DNA of 64,000 bases from Microbacterium azadirachtae (GTDB taxonomy: Bacteria; Actinomycetota; Actinomycetes; Actinomycetales; Microbacteriaceae), in assembly GCF_000956545.1 (NCBI RefSeq), contig NZ_JYIT01000083.1, positions 62,001 through 126,000 on the forward strand, in the 5' to 3' direction. Shown here in pieces: positions 24,293 to 31,849 of this stretch. The notes under the pieces were generated by a model. That model saw only the letters and a program-made list of their open reading frames with translations. It ran no database searches and was not told the origin of the DNA. The first letter of the stretch is position 1; every line of letters starts with the position of its first letter. The position numbers were made by a program, and so were the translations under genes.

Positions 24293-24994
24293 TCAGCCGG
24301 GCAGATCGCGGAAGTCGAGCGCCCGGTCGACGACGTCGAGGGCGACGTCTTCGAGCGGACGCCCCGTCGAGAACGCGTACGCCCGCAGAAGCTCGAGAGC
24401 CTCGGCCGTGGTCACGTCCAGTTGGACGAAGACCATGCCGACCGCCTGATGCACCTCGCGGCGCAGGCTATGCCGCTTCGCCTCCGGGCTCCCTTCATCG
24501 GCGGCGGCGCGCATCGCCTCCCGCACCGCCGGGGCCGCGACGCGTCTCGCGAGGGAGAGTGCCCGAGCTGTCGCATCGCGATCGAGCGCCCCTGGTGACC
24601 GTCGATACAGGTCGACGACCCCCAGCAGCACCGGGCCGGTCAGAATCGGGAAGGCGAACAACGCACCGACGCCGAGCGTCGGGAGGCCGGCGCCGAAGAC
24701 AGGCCAGTCCGGGTGGCTCTCCCGGGCGACATCTGTGCTGAAGGATGGCTTCGCCGTGCGCGCCACGACCCAGCGCGGGCCCTCACCGAGGGCGAATTGC
24801 ATGGCGTCGAGACGTTGCGCAAGGGCATCGCTCGTGCACACCGTCGTCGCGTCGCCGTCACGGCGAAGCACGGAGATCGATGCACCGGAGACCGGCAGCA
24901 GCTCGACGAAGGGCGCACAGAGGTCATCACCCCACTCCCACCCGGGGATACCCGCCGGGGGAGCGCCGCTCCCCGTATAGAACGCGTCCGTCAT
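24293..24994 (-). CDS. GAF-ANTAR regulator
   Basis: 233 aa from ATG 24994 (the frame is open further upstream). The GAF domain (about 30-160) includes MQFALGEGPRW and LGVGALFAFPILTG. The C-terminal ANTAR domain includes REVHQAVGMVFVQLDV, AEALELLRAYAFSTGRPLED. Same strand as the GAF-ANTAR gene that follows 37 bp later, but the two differ clearly, so they are not a fresh duplication. Together they look like a two-layer sensor operon placed before the desaturase. Confidence 0.88.
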   Translation of the reverse strand: MTDAFYTGSGAPPAGIPGWEWGDDLCAPFVELLPVSGASISVLRRDGDATTVCTSDALAQRLDAMQFALGEGPRWVVARTAKPSFSTDVARESHPDWPVFGAGLPTLGVGALFAFPILTGPVLLGVVDLYRRSPGALDRDATARALSLARRVAAPAVREAMRAAADEGSPEAKRHSLRREVHQAVGMVFVQLDVTTAEALELLRAYAFSTGRPLEDVALDVVDRALDFRDLPG

Positions 24995-25112
24995 GAACCG
25001 CTCGCCATCGCTCTCCAAGGAGTCAGCACGCTGCGCGCGTGCCGATCGCACGCGCAGCGTCCATCACGCGTCCCCTCACCCTACTCGTCCCCACTCGCGC
25101 GGGCGCGAGGTC

Positions 25113-25142
25113 TTGACCGAGATCTCCGCGTGCGCGTACTCT
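25113..25142 (+). promoter_or_regulatory. Promoter in front of a predicted 54-aa gene
   Basis: TTGACC (25113-25118), an 18-bp gap and TACTCT (25137-25142) give a good vegetative promoter, with a start near 25149. It points to the small gene at 25198. Confidence 0.45.
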
Positions 25143-25197
25143 GGGCGCGTTGCTCCAGTCCCCGGCAGCGTCCACTGACGCTGAACCAGGAGACCCG

Positions 25198-25362
25198 ATG
25201 GACGTTCCGCAGCCCCTTCACTCGGGCGTGGTGCACGCCTCCACGATCCGCCCCGCAGATATAGCACTCCCGCGGACTCAGCAGATCGACATCACCCCCC
25301 TGCCTTCCCGGGTATGGCGCACACCATCGCGTGCGGATCCGAAGCCCGCTGCGACATCGTGA
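25198..25362 (+). CDS. Predicted small protein (54 aa), unknown
   Basis: 54 codons from ATG 25198, preceded by AGGAG (25188-25192) at good distance and by a TTGACC-TACTCT promoter at 25113-25142. The predicted product, MDVPQPLHSGVVHAS...DITPLPSRVWRTPS, has no domain I recognise. It could be a real short gene or the upstream part of the DUF7882 transcript. The 25363-25442 gap before the next gene holds only that gene's ribosome site. Evidence is the promoter, ribosome site and start in correct order, not homology. Confidence 0.4.
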   Translation: MDVPQPLHSGVVHASTIRPADIALPRTQQIDITPLPSRVWRTPSRADPKPAATS

Positions 25363-25442
25363 GGCTGTGCGCAGCGCGATCGGAGGCAGGCAGGGGGCGC
25401 AACAGGGCACGCCCCCGTTGAGGGGAGCGAGGTGGTACCCGC

Positions 25443-25793
25443 ATGGGAACGATCTACTACGGCGGGTCGGCGTTCGCCGTTCACATCGAAGGCCGTACTC
25501 TCGCCCACGTGCACGTCGTGGTCACGACGAAGCTGCGCCGCGGCGAGAGCTTCACCCTGTCCTGGCCGCATCGCGACGATGAGCCGCCCGGGCGCAGCAC
25601 GATCTGGCTCCACCCGGGCATCCCGCTGAGGTTCGAGTTCGAAGACTCCGATGGGACGGAGCTGAGCCGCCAGTATCTCGAGGACCTGGCGTACTCGGCG
25701 AGTACGCCAGGGGGCATCCAGCTCACCAAGGAGGATGTGGGCCCCTGCCGGTGTGCTTTGGCTCTGGGCGCGAGCGAGGTCCTTGTGCGGTGA
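25443..25793 (+). CDS. DUF7882-type small protein
   Basis: 116 aa. MGTIYYGG, LAHVHVVVTTKLRRGESFTLSW, STIWLHPGIPLRFEF and a C-terminal STPGGIQLTKED follow the pattern of a small protein family found mainly in Microbacteriaceae, sometimes mis-annotated as DNA-ligase-related. The usual family ending (GGIQLVPEP-like) is here followed by an atypical tail, DVGPCRCALALGASEVLVR, which may show a changed C-terminus. Function unknown. Good ribosome site (GAGGGGAGCGAGG) upstream. Confidence 0.75.
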   Translation: MGTIYYGGSAFAVHIEGRTLAHVHVVVTTKLRRGESFTLSWPHRDDEPPGRSTIWLHPGIPLRFEFEDSDGTELSRQYLEDLAYSASTPGGIQLTKEDVGPCRCALALGASEVLVR

Positions 25794-26479
25794 GCGTTCC
25801 CGGTGAACCCCGAGCGTCGCGCGATGCCCTGGAACGCGAGTCGAGTCCCGATCCGTGCCCACCCGAAGCGCCCCTTCGGACGCATCATCACCACTTCCCG
25901 TCGATTTCGGCACGGACGTCCCCGTGAGCCTCGACCATCGCTTTCTCGCGATCCTCGAGTCGACGCTCGACGAACCCGGCGGAGTCGTCGTGCCCGATAT
26001 CGCACCCTCGTGATCACATCGCAGCGGCAGGCGCCGCGAGCAGCCCGGCCAGCCGCAGCAGCGCCGCGAGGGCGGGAAAGCCCTGGCGTGCACAGAGTCG
26101 CGGGGCGAACCGCAGGGGAGAATCGGGCGCGGCCCCCCTCTCGCGTGAAGTGCGCGTAGACTCCGGACAGGAGCTCGACCAACTTGGGGCCGGGGACGCA
26201 GGGCTGAGCTCCTGTTCGGTGGGACGTTCATCGTACGGGCGTGCAACGACGCATGGTGGTGCGGTGGACGTCCTTGAATGCGTGTGCGAGCAGCGCCGTT
26301 GCACTGGCCCGCGCTCGTGCGAGAGACCATGCGAGTGTCTGGGAACCTCGGCAGCATGAGTTGTTGCTCCGGAGTGTTCGAGCACGGGCCGAGTCGATCC
26401 TGACACCTGCCATGAGACAAGTTGCGAACGAGGATCCACCCGGATCCGCGAGCAGCGCGGCGTGCCGGCCCGGGACGCG
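25794..26479. other. About 700 bp without a convincing gene
   Basis: Open frames are present on both strands (for instance plus 25803-26159) but show composition unlike that of real genes here (Arg/Pro/Ser-rich, no domain), so I regard them as noncoding. Fragments such as SLDHRFLAILESTLDEPGG (frame near 25930-26012) look protein-like but lack a start and context. This could be gene decay beside the metal-efflux operon. Confidence 0.5.
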
Positions 26480-26506
26480 TAACATATCTGCGTATGAGTG
26501 CAGATA
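26480..26506 (+). promoter_or_regulatory. arsR promoter with ArsR-type operator over the start codon
   Basis: TAACAT (26480-26485) is an acceptable -10, 8 nt before the ATG at 26494. TATCTGC (26485-26491) and GCAGATA (26500-26506) form an inverted repeat with an 8-bp centre, straddling the start codon. Spacing and form fit the imperfect palindromes bound by ArsR/SmtB metal sensors, so autoregulation is inferred. Confidence 0.65.
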
Positions 26507-26859
26507 AGCAGCAATGTGGATATTCGACCGAGAGTCCGTACGTGGAGCTCGCGGTCGAGGTGTTCGCGATGCTCGCCGATGCGACCCGGGTGCGGATCGT
26601 CCTTGCCTTGCAGGATTCGGGGGAGCTGTCGGTGAATCATCTCGCCGACATCGTGGACAAGTCGCCCACATCGGTCTCGCAGCACCTGGCGAAGCTGCGC
26701 CTGGCCCGGATCGTCTCGACGCGGCAGGACGGGCAGCGGGTGTTCTACCGGCTCGAGAACGAGCACGCCTCCCGTCTCGTCGCCGACGCGATCTTCCAAG
26801 CCGAGCACTCTCTCGGCGGGACCCCCCGCCACCACCACGCCGATCAGGACGCCCGATGA
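26494..26859 (+). CDS. ArsR/SmtB-family metal-sensing repressor
   Basis: 121 aa. Winged helix with ADATRVRIVLALQDSGELSV, DIVDKSPTSVSQHLAKLRLARIV and RQDGQRVFYRLEN. The alpha-5 helix (NEHASRLVADAIFQAEH) aligns with the CzrA-type zinc site DxH...HxxH but keeps only the second and last ligands. A Cys near the N-terminus (QQCGYS) and a C-terminal HHH could supply others, so the metal may not be plain zinc. Overlaps the CDF transporter gene by ATGA. It should release its operator on metal binding and switch on efflux. Confidence 0.9.
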   Translation: MSADKQQCGYSTESPYVELAVEVFAMLADATRVRIVLALQDSGELSVNHLADIVDKSPTSVSQHLAKLRLARIVSTRQDGQRVFYRLENEHASRLVADAIFQAEHSLGGTPRHHHADQDAR

Positions 26860-27851
26860 GCCACCCACACGAGCATCGTGCTCACGACCACGACCACCCA
26901 CATGGCCACGGTCATAGTCATGATCATGATCATCCGACCGGGTTCAAGGGATTTCTTCACGGGTTGTTCGTGCCGCATACCCATGACGCGGCGGACTCGA
27001 TCGACGATGCGATGGAAGCCAGTCACGAGGGCGTGCGTGCTCTGATCATCAGCATGGTGATCCTGCTCGTGACGACGACCCTGCAGGCGGTGGTGTTCTT
27101 CCTCAGCGGGTCGGTGGCCCTGCTGGCAGACACGGTGCACAACTTCTCCGACGCGCTCACCGCGATACCGCTCTGGGTGGCGTTCCTCCTCGGTCGTCGC
27201 GCTGCGACCCGCCAGTATACGTACGGGTTCGGCCGTGCAGAGGACCTCGCCGGCCTGTTCATCGTGTTCGTGGTGCTGCTGTCCGCGGTGGTCGCGGCCT
27301 GGCAGTCCGTCGACAGGCTGCTTCATCCGCAGCCGTTGCAGAACGTGTGGTGGGTGATCGTCGCAGGCATCATCGGCTTCGCCGGCAACGAGGTCGTCGC
27401 GATCTATCGGATCCGGATCGGTCGTCGGATCGGATCCGCGGCTCTCGTCGCGGACGGGGTCCATGCCCGAACCGATGGGTTCACCTCCCTCGCGGTCGTG
27501 ATCGGCGGGGCCGGGGTCCTGCTCGGCTTCCTGCTCGCGGACCCGATCGTCGGCATCGTCATCTCGATCGCGATCTTCATCCTGCTGCTCGGAACGATCC
27601 GCTCCATCGGGCGACGCCTCATGGACGCGATCGAACCGGATCTCCTCGGCCGCGCCGAGCATGCTCTCGCGCATGTCGACGGCATCGATCGCGTGGATCG
27701 GGTTCGGCTGCGCTGGGTGGGGCACCGCCTCGAAGGCGATGCGATCATCACCGCGACTGCCGAGCGTACCGGCATCCGGGAGCAGGCCGAGGCCAGTGTC
27801 CGTGCGCATCTGCCCAACGTCGACGAGTTCCTCGTCAGCGTCCGGAACTGA
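26856..27851 (+). CDS. Cation diffusion facilitator (CDF) metal exporter
   Basis: 331 aa, CzcD/ZitB type. The N-terminus is a His/Asp-rich stretch (eleven His in the first 30 residues). There are six membrane segments, with the transport-site motifs in segment II (ADTVHNFSDA) and V (ADGVHARTDG), each giving HxxxD. The C-terminal cytoplasmic domain from about residue 250 (GRAEHALAHVDGIDRVDRVRLRW) is complete. Proton-driven export of Zn2+, possibly Co/Ni/Cd. Start overlaps the ArsR gene stop, so the repressor and exporter are coordinately expressed. Confidence 0.95.
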   Translation: MSHPHEHRAHDHDHPHGHGHSHDHDHPTGFKGFLHGLFVPHTHDAADSIDDAMEASHEGVRALIISMVILLVTTTLQAVVFFLSGSVALLADTVHNFSDALTAIPLWVAFLLGRRAATRQYTYGFGRAEDLAGLFIVFVVLLSAVVAAWQSVDRLLHPQPLQNVWWVIVAGIIGFAGNEVVAIYRIRIGRRIGSAALVADGVHARTDGFTSLAVVIGGAGVLLGFLLADPIVGIVISIAIFILLLGTIRSIGRRLMDAIEPDLLGRAEHALAHVDGIDRVDRVRLRWVGHRLEGDAIITATAERTGIREQAEASVRAHLPNVDEFLVSVRN

Positions 27852-27881
27852 CCGGGCACAGAGCGAGGGCGGGATGCTGCG

Positions 27882-28472
27882 GTGAGCGAACTCGATCACG
27901 ATCGGTTGCTGCGGACGGGGTTCGTGCTGGAGTGGATCACTCTCGCGTGGAACGTCGTCGGGGTCGTCGTCCTCGCGTTCCTGGCGATCACGTCCGCATC
28001 GACGGCGCTGGCAGGGTTCGGGCTGGACTCGTTCATCGAGATCGGGGCGAGCGCGGTCGTGCTGTGGGAACTCTCCGGCAGCGGTGCGAAACGGCAGAAG
28101 CGGGCCCTGCGATTCATCGGAGCGGCGTTTCTGCTGCTCGCCCTCTATCTCCTGGCTGAGTCCGTGCTCGCGTTCTCCACTCAGCACCGGCCGGAGGGAA
28201 GCATCGGCGGGATCATCTGGACCGCCGTCACCGCCGTCTGCATGTTCACGCTCGCGGCACTGAAATCCCGGACGGGAAAGGCGCTCGGCAATCCGGTGCT
28301 GAAAACCGAGGGGCGTGTGACGTTCATCGACGGGCTGCTGGCCTGCGCGGTGCTGGTGGGTGTCTTGATGAACACCTGGCTGGGGTGGTGGTGGGCCGAC
28401 CCGCTCGCCGGGCTCGTGATCGTCGCCTACACGATCCGTGAAGCCGGGGGGATCCTCCGCCCCGCTCACTGA
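27882..28472 (+). CDS. Short CDF-like cation transporter without cytoplasmic domain
   Basis: 196 aa, five or six membrane segments, ending right after the last one. GFGLDSFIEIGASAVVLWE and EGRVTFIDGLLACAVLVG correspond to CDF segments II and V. The HxxxD pairs are altered (DSFIE, TFID), so metal choice may differ from the upstream exporter. The roughly 80-residue C-terminal domain of normal CDF proteins is absent. Family members of this type are annotated as cation transporters without tested function. It follows the CDF gene by 30 bp and probably belongs to the same metal-responsive operon. Confidence 0.8.
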   Translation: MSELDHDRLLRTGFVLEWITLAWNVVGVVVLAFLAITSASTALAGFGLDSFIEIGASAVVLWELSGSGAKRQKRALRFIGAAFLLLALYLLAESVLAFSTQHRPEGSIGGIIWTAVTAVCMFTLAALKSRTGKALGNPVLKTEGRVTFIDGLLACAVLVGVLMNTWLGWWWADPLAGLVIVAYTIREAGGILRPAH

Positions 28473-28601
28473 GAAGGCGGGTGAAACGCATCGGTCGAGA
28501 GCGATCGCTCGGGCGGGTGGCACCGCATAGCCGCACCTGGTATTAGTTGTCTTCCCCCCGATCCTGAGAGAACCCCGAGAACGTTCCCGAAGGAGAGAAC
28601 T

Positions 28602-30062
28602 GTGGCACCCAAGGTACAACCGCTCGCGCAGGGCGGCGCCACGCTGAAACGCACTCTGGGGCTGTGGGCCATCGTCGGCCTCGGCCTCGGCTACATGACC
28701 CCGACGATCGTCTTCGACACCTTCGGCATCGTCTCGCAGCAGACCGACAACCTCGTGCCGCTGGCCTACGTGCTGGCGCTCGTCGTGATGATGTTCACGG
28801 CGGTCAGCTACGGCAAGATCGCGGGCGCGATCCCGAGCGCCGGATCCGCCTACACCTACGTGCGGGAGTCGATCCATCCCAACCTGGGCTTCCTGGTCGG
28901 CTGGACCTCGCTCATCGACTACATCCTGCTGCCGATGGTGAACTGCCTCATCATCCGCAACTACCTGGAGCAGCTGATCCCGGGGATCTGGCCGGGCGTC
29001 TGGGTGATCCTGTACTGCGTCGTCGTGACGTCGATCATCTACCTGACCATGCGCGGCACGTCGAACCTGAACATGATCCTGATCGTGTTCGCCGGCATCG
29101 TGATCATCGCGTTCGTGGCGCTCGTGTGGGTGCAGCTGGCCGGCGGCGCGGGCGCGGGGACGGTCGTGTCCGTCACGCCGTTCTTCCACGGCGGCGCCGA
29201 CTTCGGCGCCGTGCTGGCCGGTGCGACCGTCGTCTGCTTCTCGTTCATCGGCTTCGACGCCGTGACGATGTACGCCGAGGAGGCGAAGCATCCGAGCATC
29301 ATGCCCAAGGCGATCCTCTACACGGTGATCCTGGGCGGTGCGATCTTCCTCGTCTCCAGCTACTTCACCCAGCTGCGGTTCCCCGACTGGCACCAGTTCG
29401 ACGACGCCTCGCTGACGGACAGTTCTCTGACCCAGATCGGCGACGTCGTCGGCGGTCGTGTGTTCCAGATCGTCCTGACCGCGGCCGGATTCGCGGCCAC
29501 CGTCGCCTCGGGCCTCGCCTCGCACGCCTCGGTCTCGCGCATGCTGCTCGTCATGGGGCGCAACGACGTGCTGCCCAAGAAGGTGTTCGGCTACATCAAC
29601 CCGCGCACGCACACCCCGACCTTCAACGTCGTGCTGGTCGGCGCGATCTGCTTGCTGGCGATGTCGTTCAGCCTGGATCTGATCGCCTCGTTCATCAACT
29701 TCGGTGCGCTCATCGCGTTCACCTTCGTGAACATCTCGGTGATCGCCTGGTTCGCCTGGCGCAAGAACCTGCGGCACACGCCGCGCGACGTGTTCCGGTA
29801 CATCGTGATGCCGGTGATCGGAATGGCGCTCACGGGGCTGCTCTGGGTCAACCTCAGCGCCGACGCCCTCATCGGAGGATCGGTCTGGCTGGGCATCGGC
29901 ATCGTGTATCTCGTCGTCCTCACGCGCGGCTTCCGGCGCAAGGTCGCCTCCTTCGACGAGAACGACGCGGTCACCGGCTACAACAAGCTGCCCACCGATG
30001 CGCTCGACGTGTTGTCCGAGGAAGGGGCGGACCCCGATCCGGATCCCGTCGTCCGGCGTTAG
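28602..30062 (+). CDS. APC-family permease, putrescine importer (PuuP)-like
   Basis: 486 aa, 12 predicted membrane segments. LGLGYMTPTIVFDTFGIVSQQTD at the N-terminus and SYGKIAGAIPSAGSAYTYVR resemble PuuP and related polyamine/amino-acid importers. SFIGFDAVTMYAEEAKHP is the typical middle motif. Ribosome site AAGGAG 8 nt before GTG 28602. Standalone gene with about 130 bp in front; no polyamine catabolic genes adjoin. Substrate inferred from family resemblance only. Confidence 0.87.
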   Translation: MAPKVQPLAQGGATLKRTLGLWAIVGLGLGYMTPTIVFDTFGIVSQQTDNLVPLAYVLALVVMMFTAVSYGKIAGAIPSAGSAYTYVRESIHPNLGFLVGWTSLIDYILLPMVNCLIIRNYLEQLIPGIWPGVWVILYCVVVTSIIYLTMRGTSNLNMILIVFAGIVIIAFVALVWVQLAGGAGAGTVVSVTPFFHGGADFGAVLAGATVVCFSFIGFDAVTMYAEEAKHPSIMPKAILYTVILGGAIFLVSSYFTQLRFPDWHQFDDASLTDSSLTQIGDVVGGRVFQIVLTAAGFAATVASGLASHASVSRMLLVMGRNDVLPKKVFGYINPRTHTPTFNVVLVGAICLLAMSFSLDLIASFINFGALIAFTFVNISVIAWFAWRKNLRHTPRDVFRYIVMPVIGMALTGLLWVNLSADALIGGSVWLGIGIVYLVVLTRGFRRKVASFDENDAVTGYNKLPTDALDVLSEEGADPDPDPVVRR

Positions 30063-30100
30063 TCGCGTCCGGCGTTCCCGGGGGATCAGACGCCGCCGTC

Positions 30101-31030
30101 CTACGCCTGCGCGACGACGACCGGCCCGTCCACCCCCGCGATGAGGCGCAGGCCGGGCGTCTTCTCGCCGGCGAGGATCCGCGTGCGGATCCGGTTCTCG
30201 CGCGGTGCCAGCGCGCACGTCGTCATGTCGCTGTAGGCGCAGGGCAGATTGCTGGCGCGGGTGAAGTCGATCCTCACGGACTCGCCGTCCGACACCGGAT
30301 CGATCACGACGTCGCGGCCCCAGACGGTGGTCTCGCGCCCCGAGGTGGCGTCGCTGAACGGCAGGCGCCAGCCGTTGCCGGACACGCTCTCGAAGACGGC
30401 GAGCTCGTGCACGCGCCCGTCGACGGTGAAGCGCAGCGTGCCGGGGGACTGCAGCAGGTGCAGGAAGTCGCCGACGGCGGCGTCCACCTCGTACTCGCGC
30501 GCATCGGCGTGGAACACGGCGGGGACCACCCACGCCTCGTCCGGCGGGAAGGCGGGCGTGCCCACGAACGCCTCCAGGAACGGGCTCGGCCGCAGCCGGC
30601 TCCGCAGCACCGCATGGCCGCCGAGCCGGGCGAACTCCGCGGCTCCGCCCTCGAACTCGAGGGTGCCGTTCTCGGCGGGGTCGATGCGGGTCTCGCCGGC
30701 GAGCTCGACGCCGGTGTAACGTGCGCGCTCGTCGGGATCGAGGGAGAGGATCACGGCTCCGCGGACCACGCGGAAGGATCCGGGCACCCTCGGCACCCGC
30801 TGCGCGCGAGCACCGAGCCAGTGCAGCCCGGTGTACGCGAGCGGCCCGAGCGGATCCCGTCGCCGCTGGTCGAGGTCCTCGTGCCAGCGCTGCCAGTCCT
30901 GCGCGAAGACGTACGAGCCGAAGCTCTCGGATCCGAGGTCGTAGAGCAGCGGATCGGGCGACATCGAGGCGGAGGAGAGCCCTGCGAAGGTGGCGTCCGC
31001 CAGCTCCGAATACCATTCACCGGTCACCAT
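30101..31030 (-). CDS. DUF1684 protein (first of two)
   Basis: 309 aa from ATG 31030 (ribosome site GGGAGGGG). DUF1684 domain spans most of the protein. Shared with the second copy at 39736: an N-terminal W-x2-W-H block (WQRWHEDLDQRRRDPLG), LHWL, a PPDE/PPDP loop and a C-terminal NLPCAYSDMTTC followed by PRENR, with two conserved cysteines and an aspartate. Biochemical function unknown. It is divergent from a flavin reductase gene, and the second copy ends an operon of flavin monooxygenases, so I infer a supporting role in that oxidative pathway. Confidence 0.85.
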   Translation of the reverse strand: MVTGEWYSELADATFAGLSSASMSPDPLLYDLGSESFGSYVFAQDWQRWHEDLDQRRRDPLGPLAYTGLHWLGARAQRVPRVPGSFRVVRGAVILSLDPDERARYTGVELAGETRIDPAENGTLEFEGGAAEFARLGGHAVLRSRLRPSPFLEAFVGTPAFPPDEAWVVPAVFHADAREYEVDAAVGDFLHLLQSPGTLRFTVDGRVHELAVFESVSGNGWRLPFSDATSGRETTVWGRDVVIDPVSDGESVRIDFTRASNLPCAYSDMTTCALAPRENRIRTRILAGEKTPGLRLIAGVDGPVVVAQA

Positions 31031-31251
31031 GACCCCTCCCGCGATCGACTGCTGCGCTCTTCTCACCGCGACGCTAGGACGCCGTCCCGCGCCGCACCTC
31101 GGATGTCGTCACCCGACGTCATCGCGCGCAACAGTTCTGCACCTGGCGACACAGAGGCGTGTGCGCGCCGTCACCGAGGCAGGCTGGGCGCCACGACGCC
31201 GGCATCCGCCGCGCGTCCCCGCATCGACTCGAGCAGGAGCAGGGATCCGTC

Positions 31252-31839
31252 ATGGCGACTCAGCAGATCGAACGGCCGAAAGGCGTGGAGAGCCCCTGGC
31301 GGGAGAGCAGCGACCTCGATCGGGCAGAGGCCCTCTCCGCCGACGACTTCCGCCGCGCGTTCCGGGAGCATCCCGCGGGCGTCGCTCTGGTCACGGCCGA
31401 CGCCGGACGCGGACCCGTCGCGCTGACCGCGACCAGCGTCTCGTCGGTCAGCGCCGATCCGCCGCTCCTGGTGTTCTCGATCTCCGATCAGTCCTCGGTG
31501 TCGTCCACGATCAACAGCGCCGACACGGTGGTGGTCCATCTGCTGTCCTCGGCGCAGCTGGGCCTTGCGAAGCTGGGCGCGACGAGCGGCATCGACCGGT
31601 TCGCGGACCGCGCCAGCTGGAGCCGCCTGGACACGGGAGAGCCCTACTTCCCCGCAGCGCGCACGTGGATCCGCGGGCGCGTCCTGCACCGCCTGCGGGC
31701 GGGCACGTCCACGCTGGTGGTCGTGCACGCGCTCGACGCCGCGCTCCCCGAGCCGTCCGGGAGCGAGGCGCCGGCAACGCCGCTGGTCTACGTGAGCCGC
31801 ACCTGGCACGCCCTGGGCGAGCCGTCCCGGATCGAGTGA
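31252..31839 (+). CDS. Flavin reductase (FMN-dependent, HpaC/SnaC-like)
   Basis: 195 aa, flavin_reduct (split-barrel) domain. FRRAFREHPAGVALVTAD, GPVALTATSVSSVSADPPLLVFSI and the late VVVHALDA region are typical of the NAD(P)H:FMN reductases that supply free FMNH2 to two-component monooxygenases. The ATG at 31252 follows CAGGGA. Divergent from the DUF1684 gene across 221 bp. The likely partners are the four luciferase-like monooxygenases encoded 7-13 kb downstream; none is encoded next to it. Confidence 0.9.
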   Translation: MATQQIERPKGVESPWRESSDLDRAEALSADDFRRAFREHPAGVALVTADAGRGPVALTATSVSSVSADPPLLVFSISDQSSVSSTINSADTVVVHLLSSAQLGLAKLGATSGIDRFADRASWSRLDTGEPYFPAARTWIRGRVLHRLRAGTSTLVVVHALDAALPEPSGSEAPATPLVYVSRTWHALGEPSRIE

Positions 31840-31849
31840 CGGCGGCCGG

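Noticed and set aside
25803..26159. Plus-strand 118-codon frame after the DUF7882 gene
   Set aside because: Arg/Pro/Ser-rich, no ribosome site, no family resemblance; codon positions lack the usual GC pattern.
30070..30095. CGGCGT / ACGCCG possible terminator between the converging permease and DUF1684 genes
   Set aside because: Only six paired bases with a 14-nt loop; too weak to list as a terminator.
26844..31016. Very long open frame on the minus strand, about 1390 codons, antisense to the metal-efflux and permease genes
   Set aside because: It mirrors well-supported plus-strand genes, has His/Asp/Arg-rich composition, no domain and no ribosome site. Such antisense frames are a by-product of high GC.
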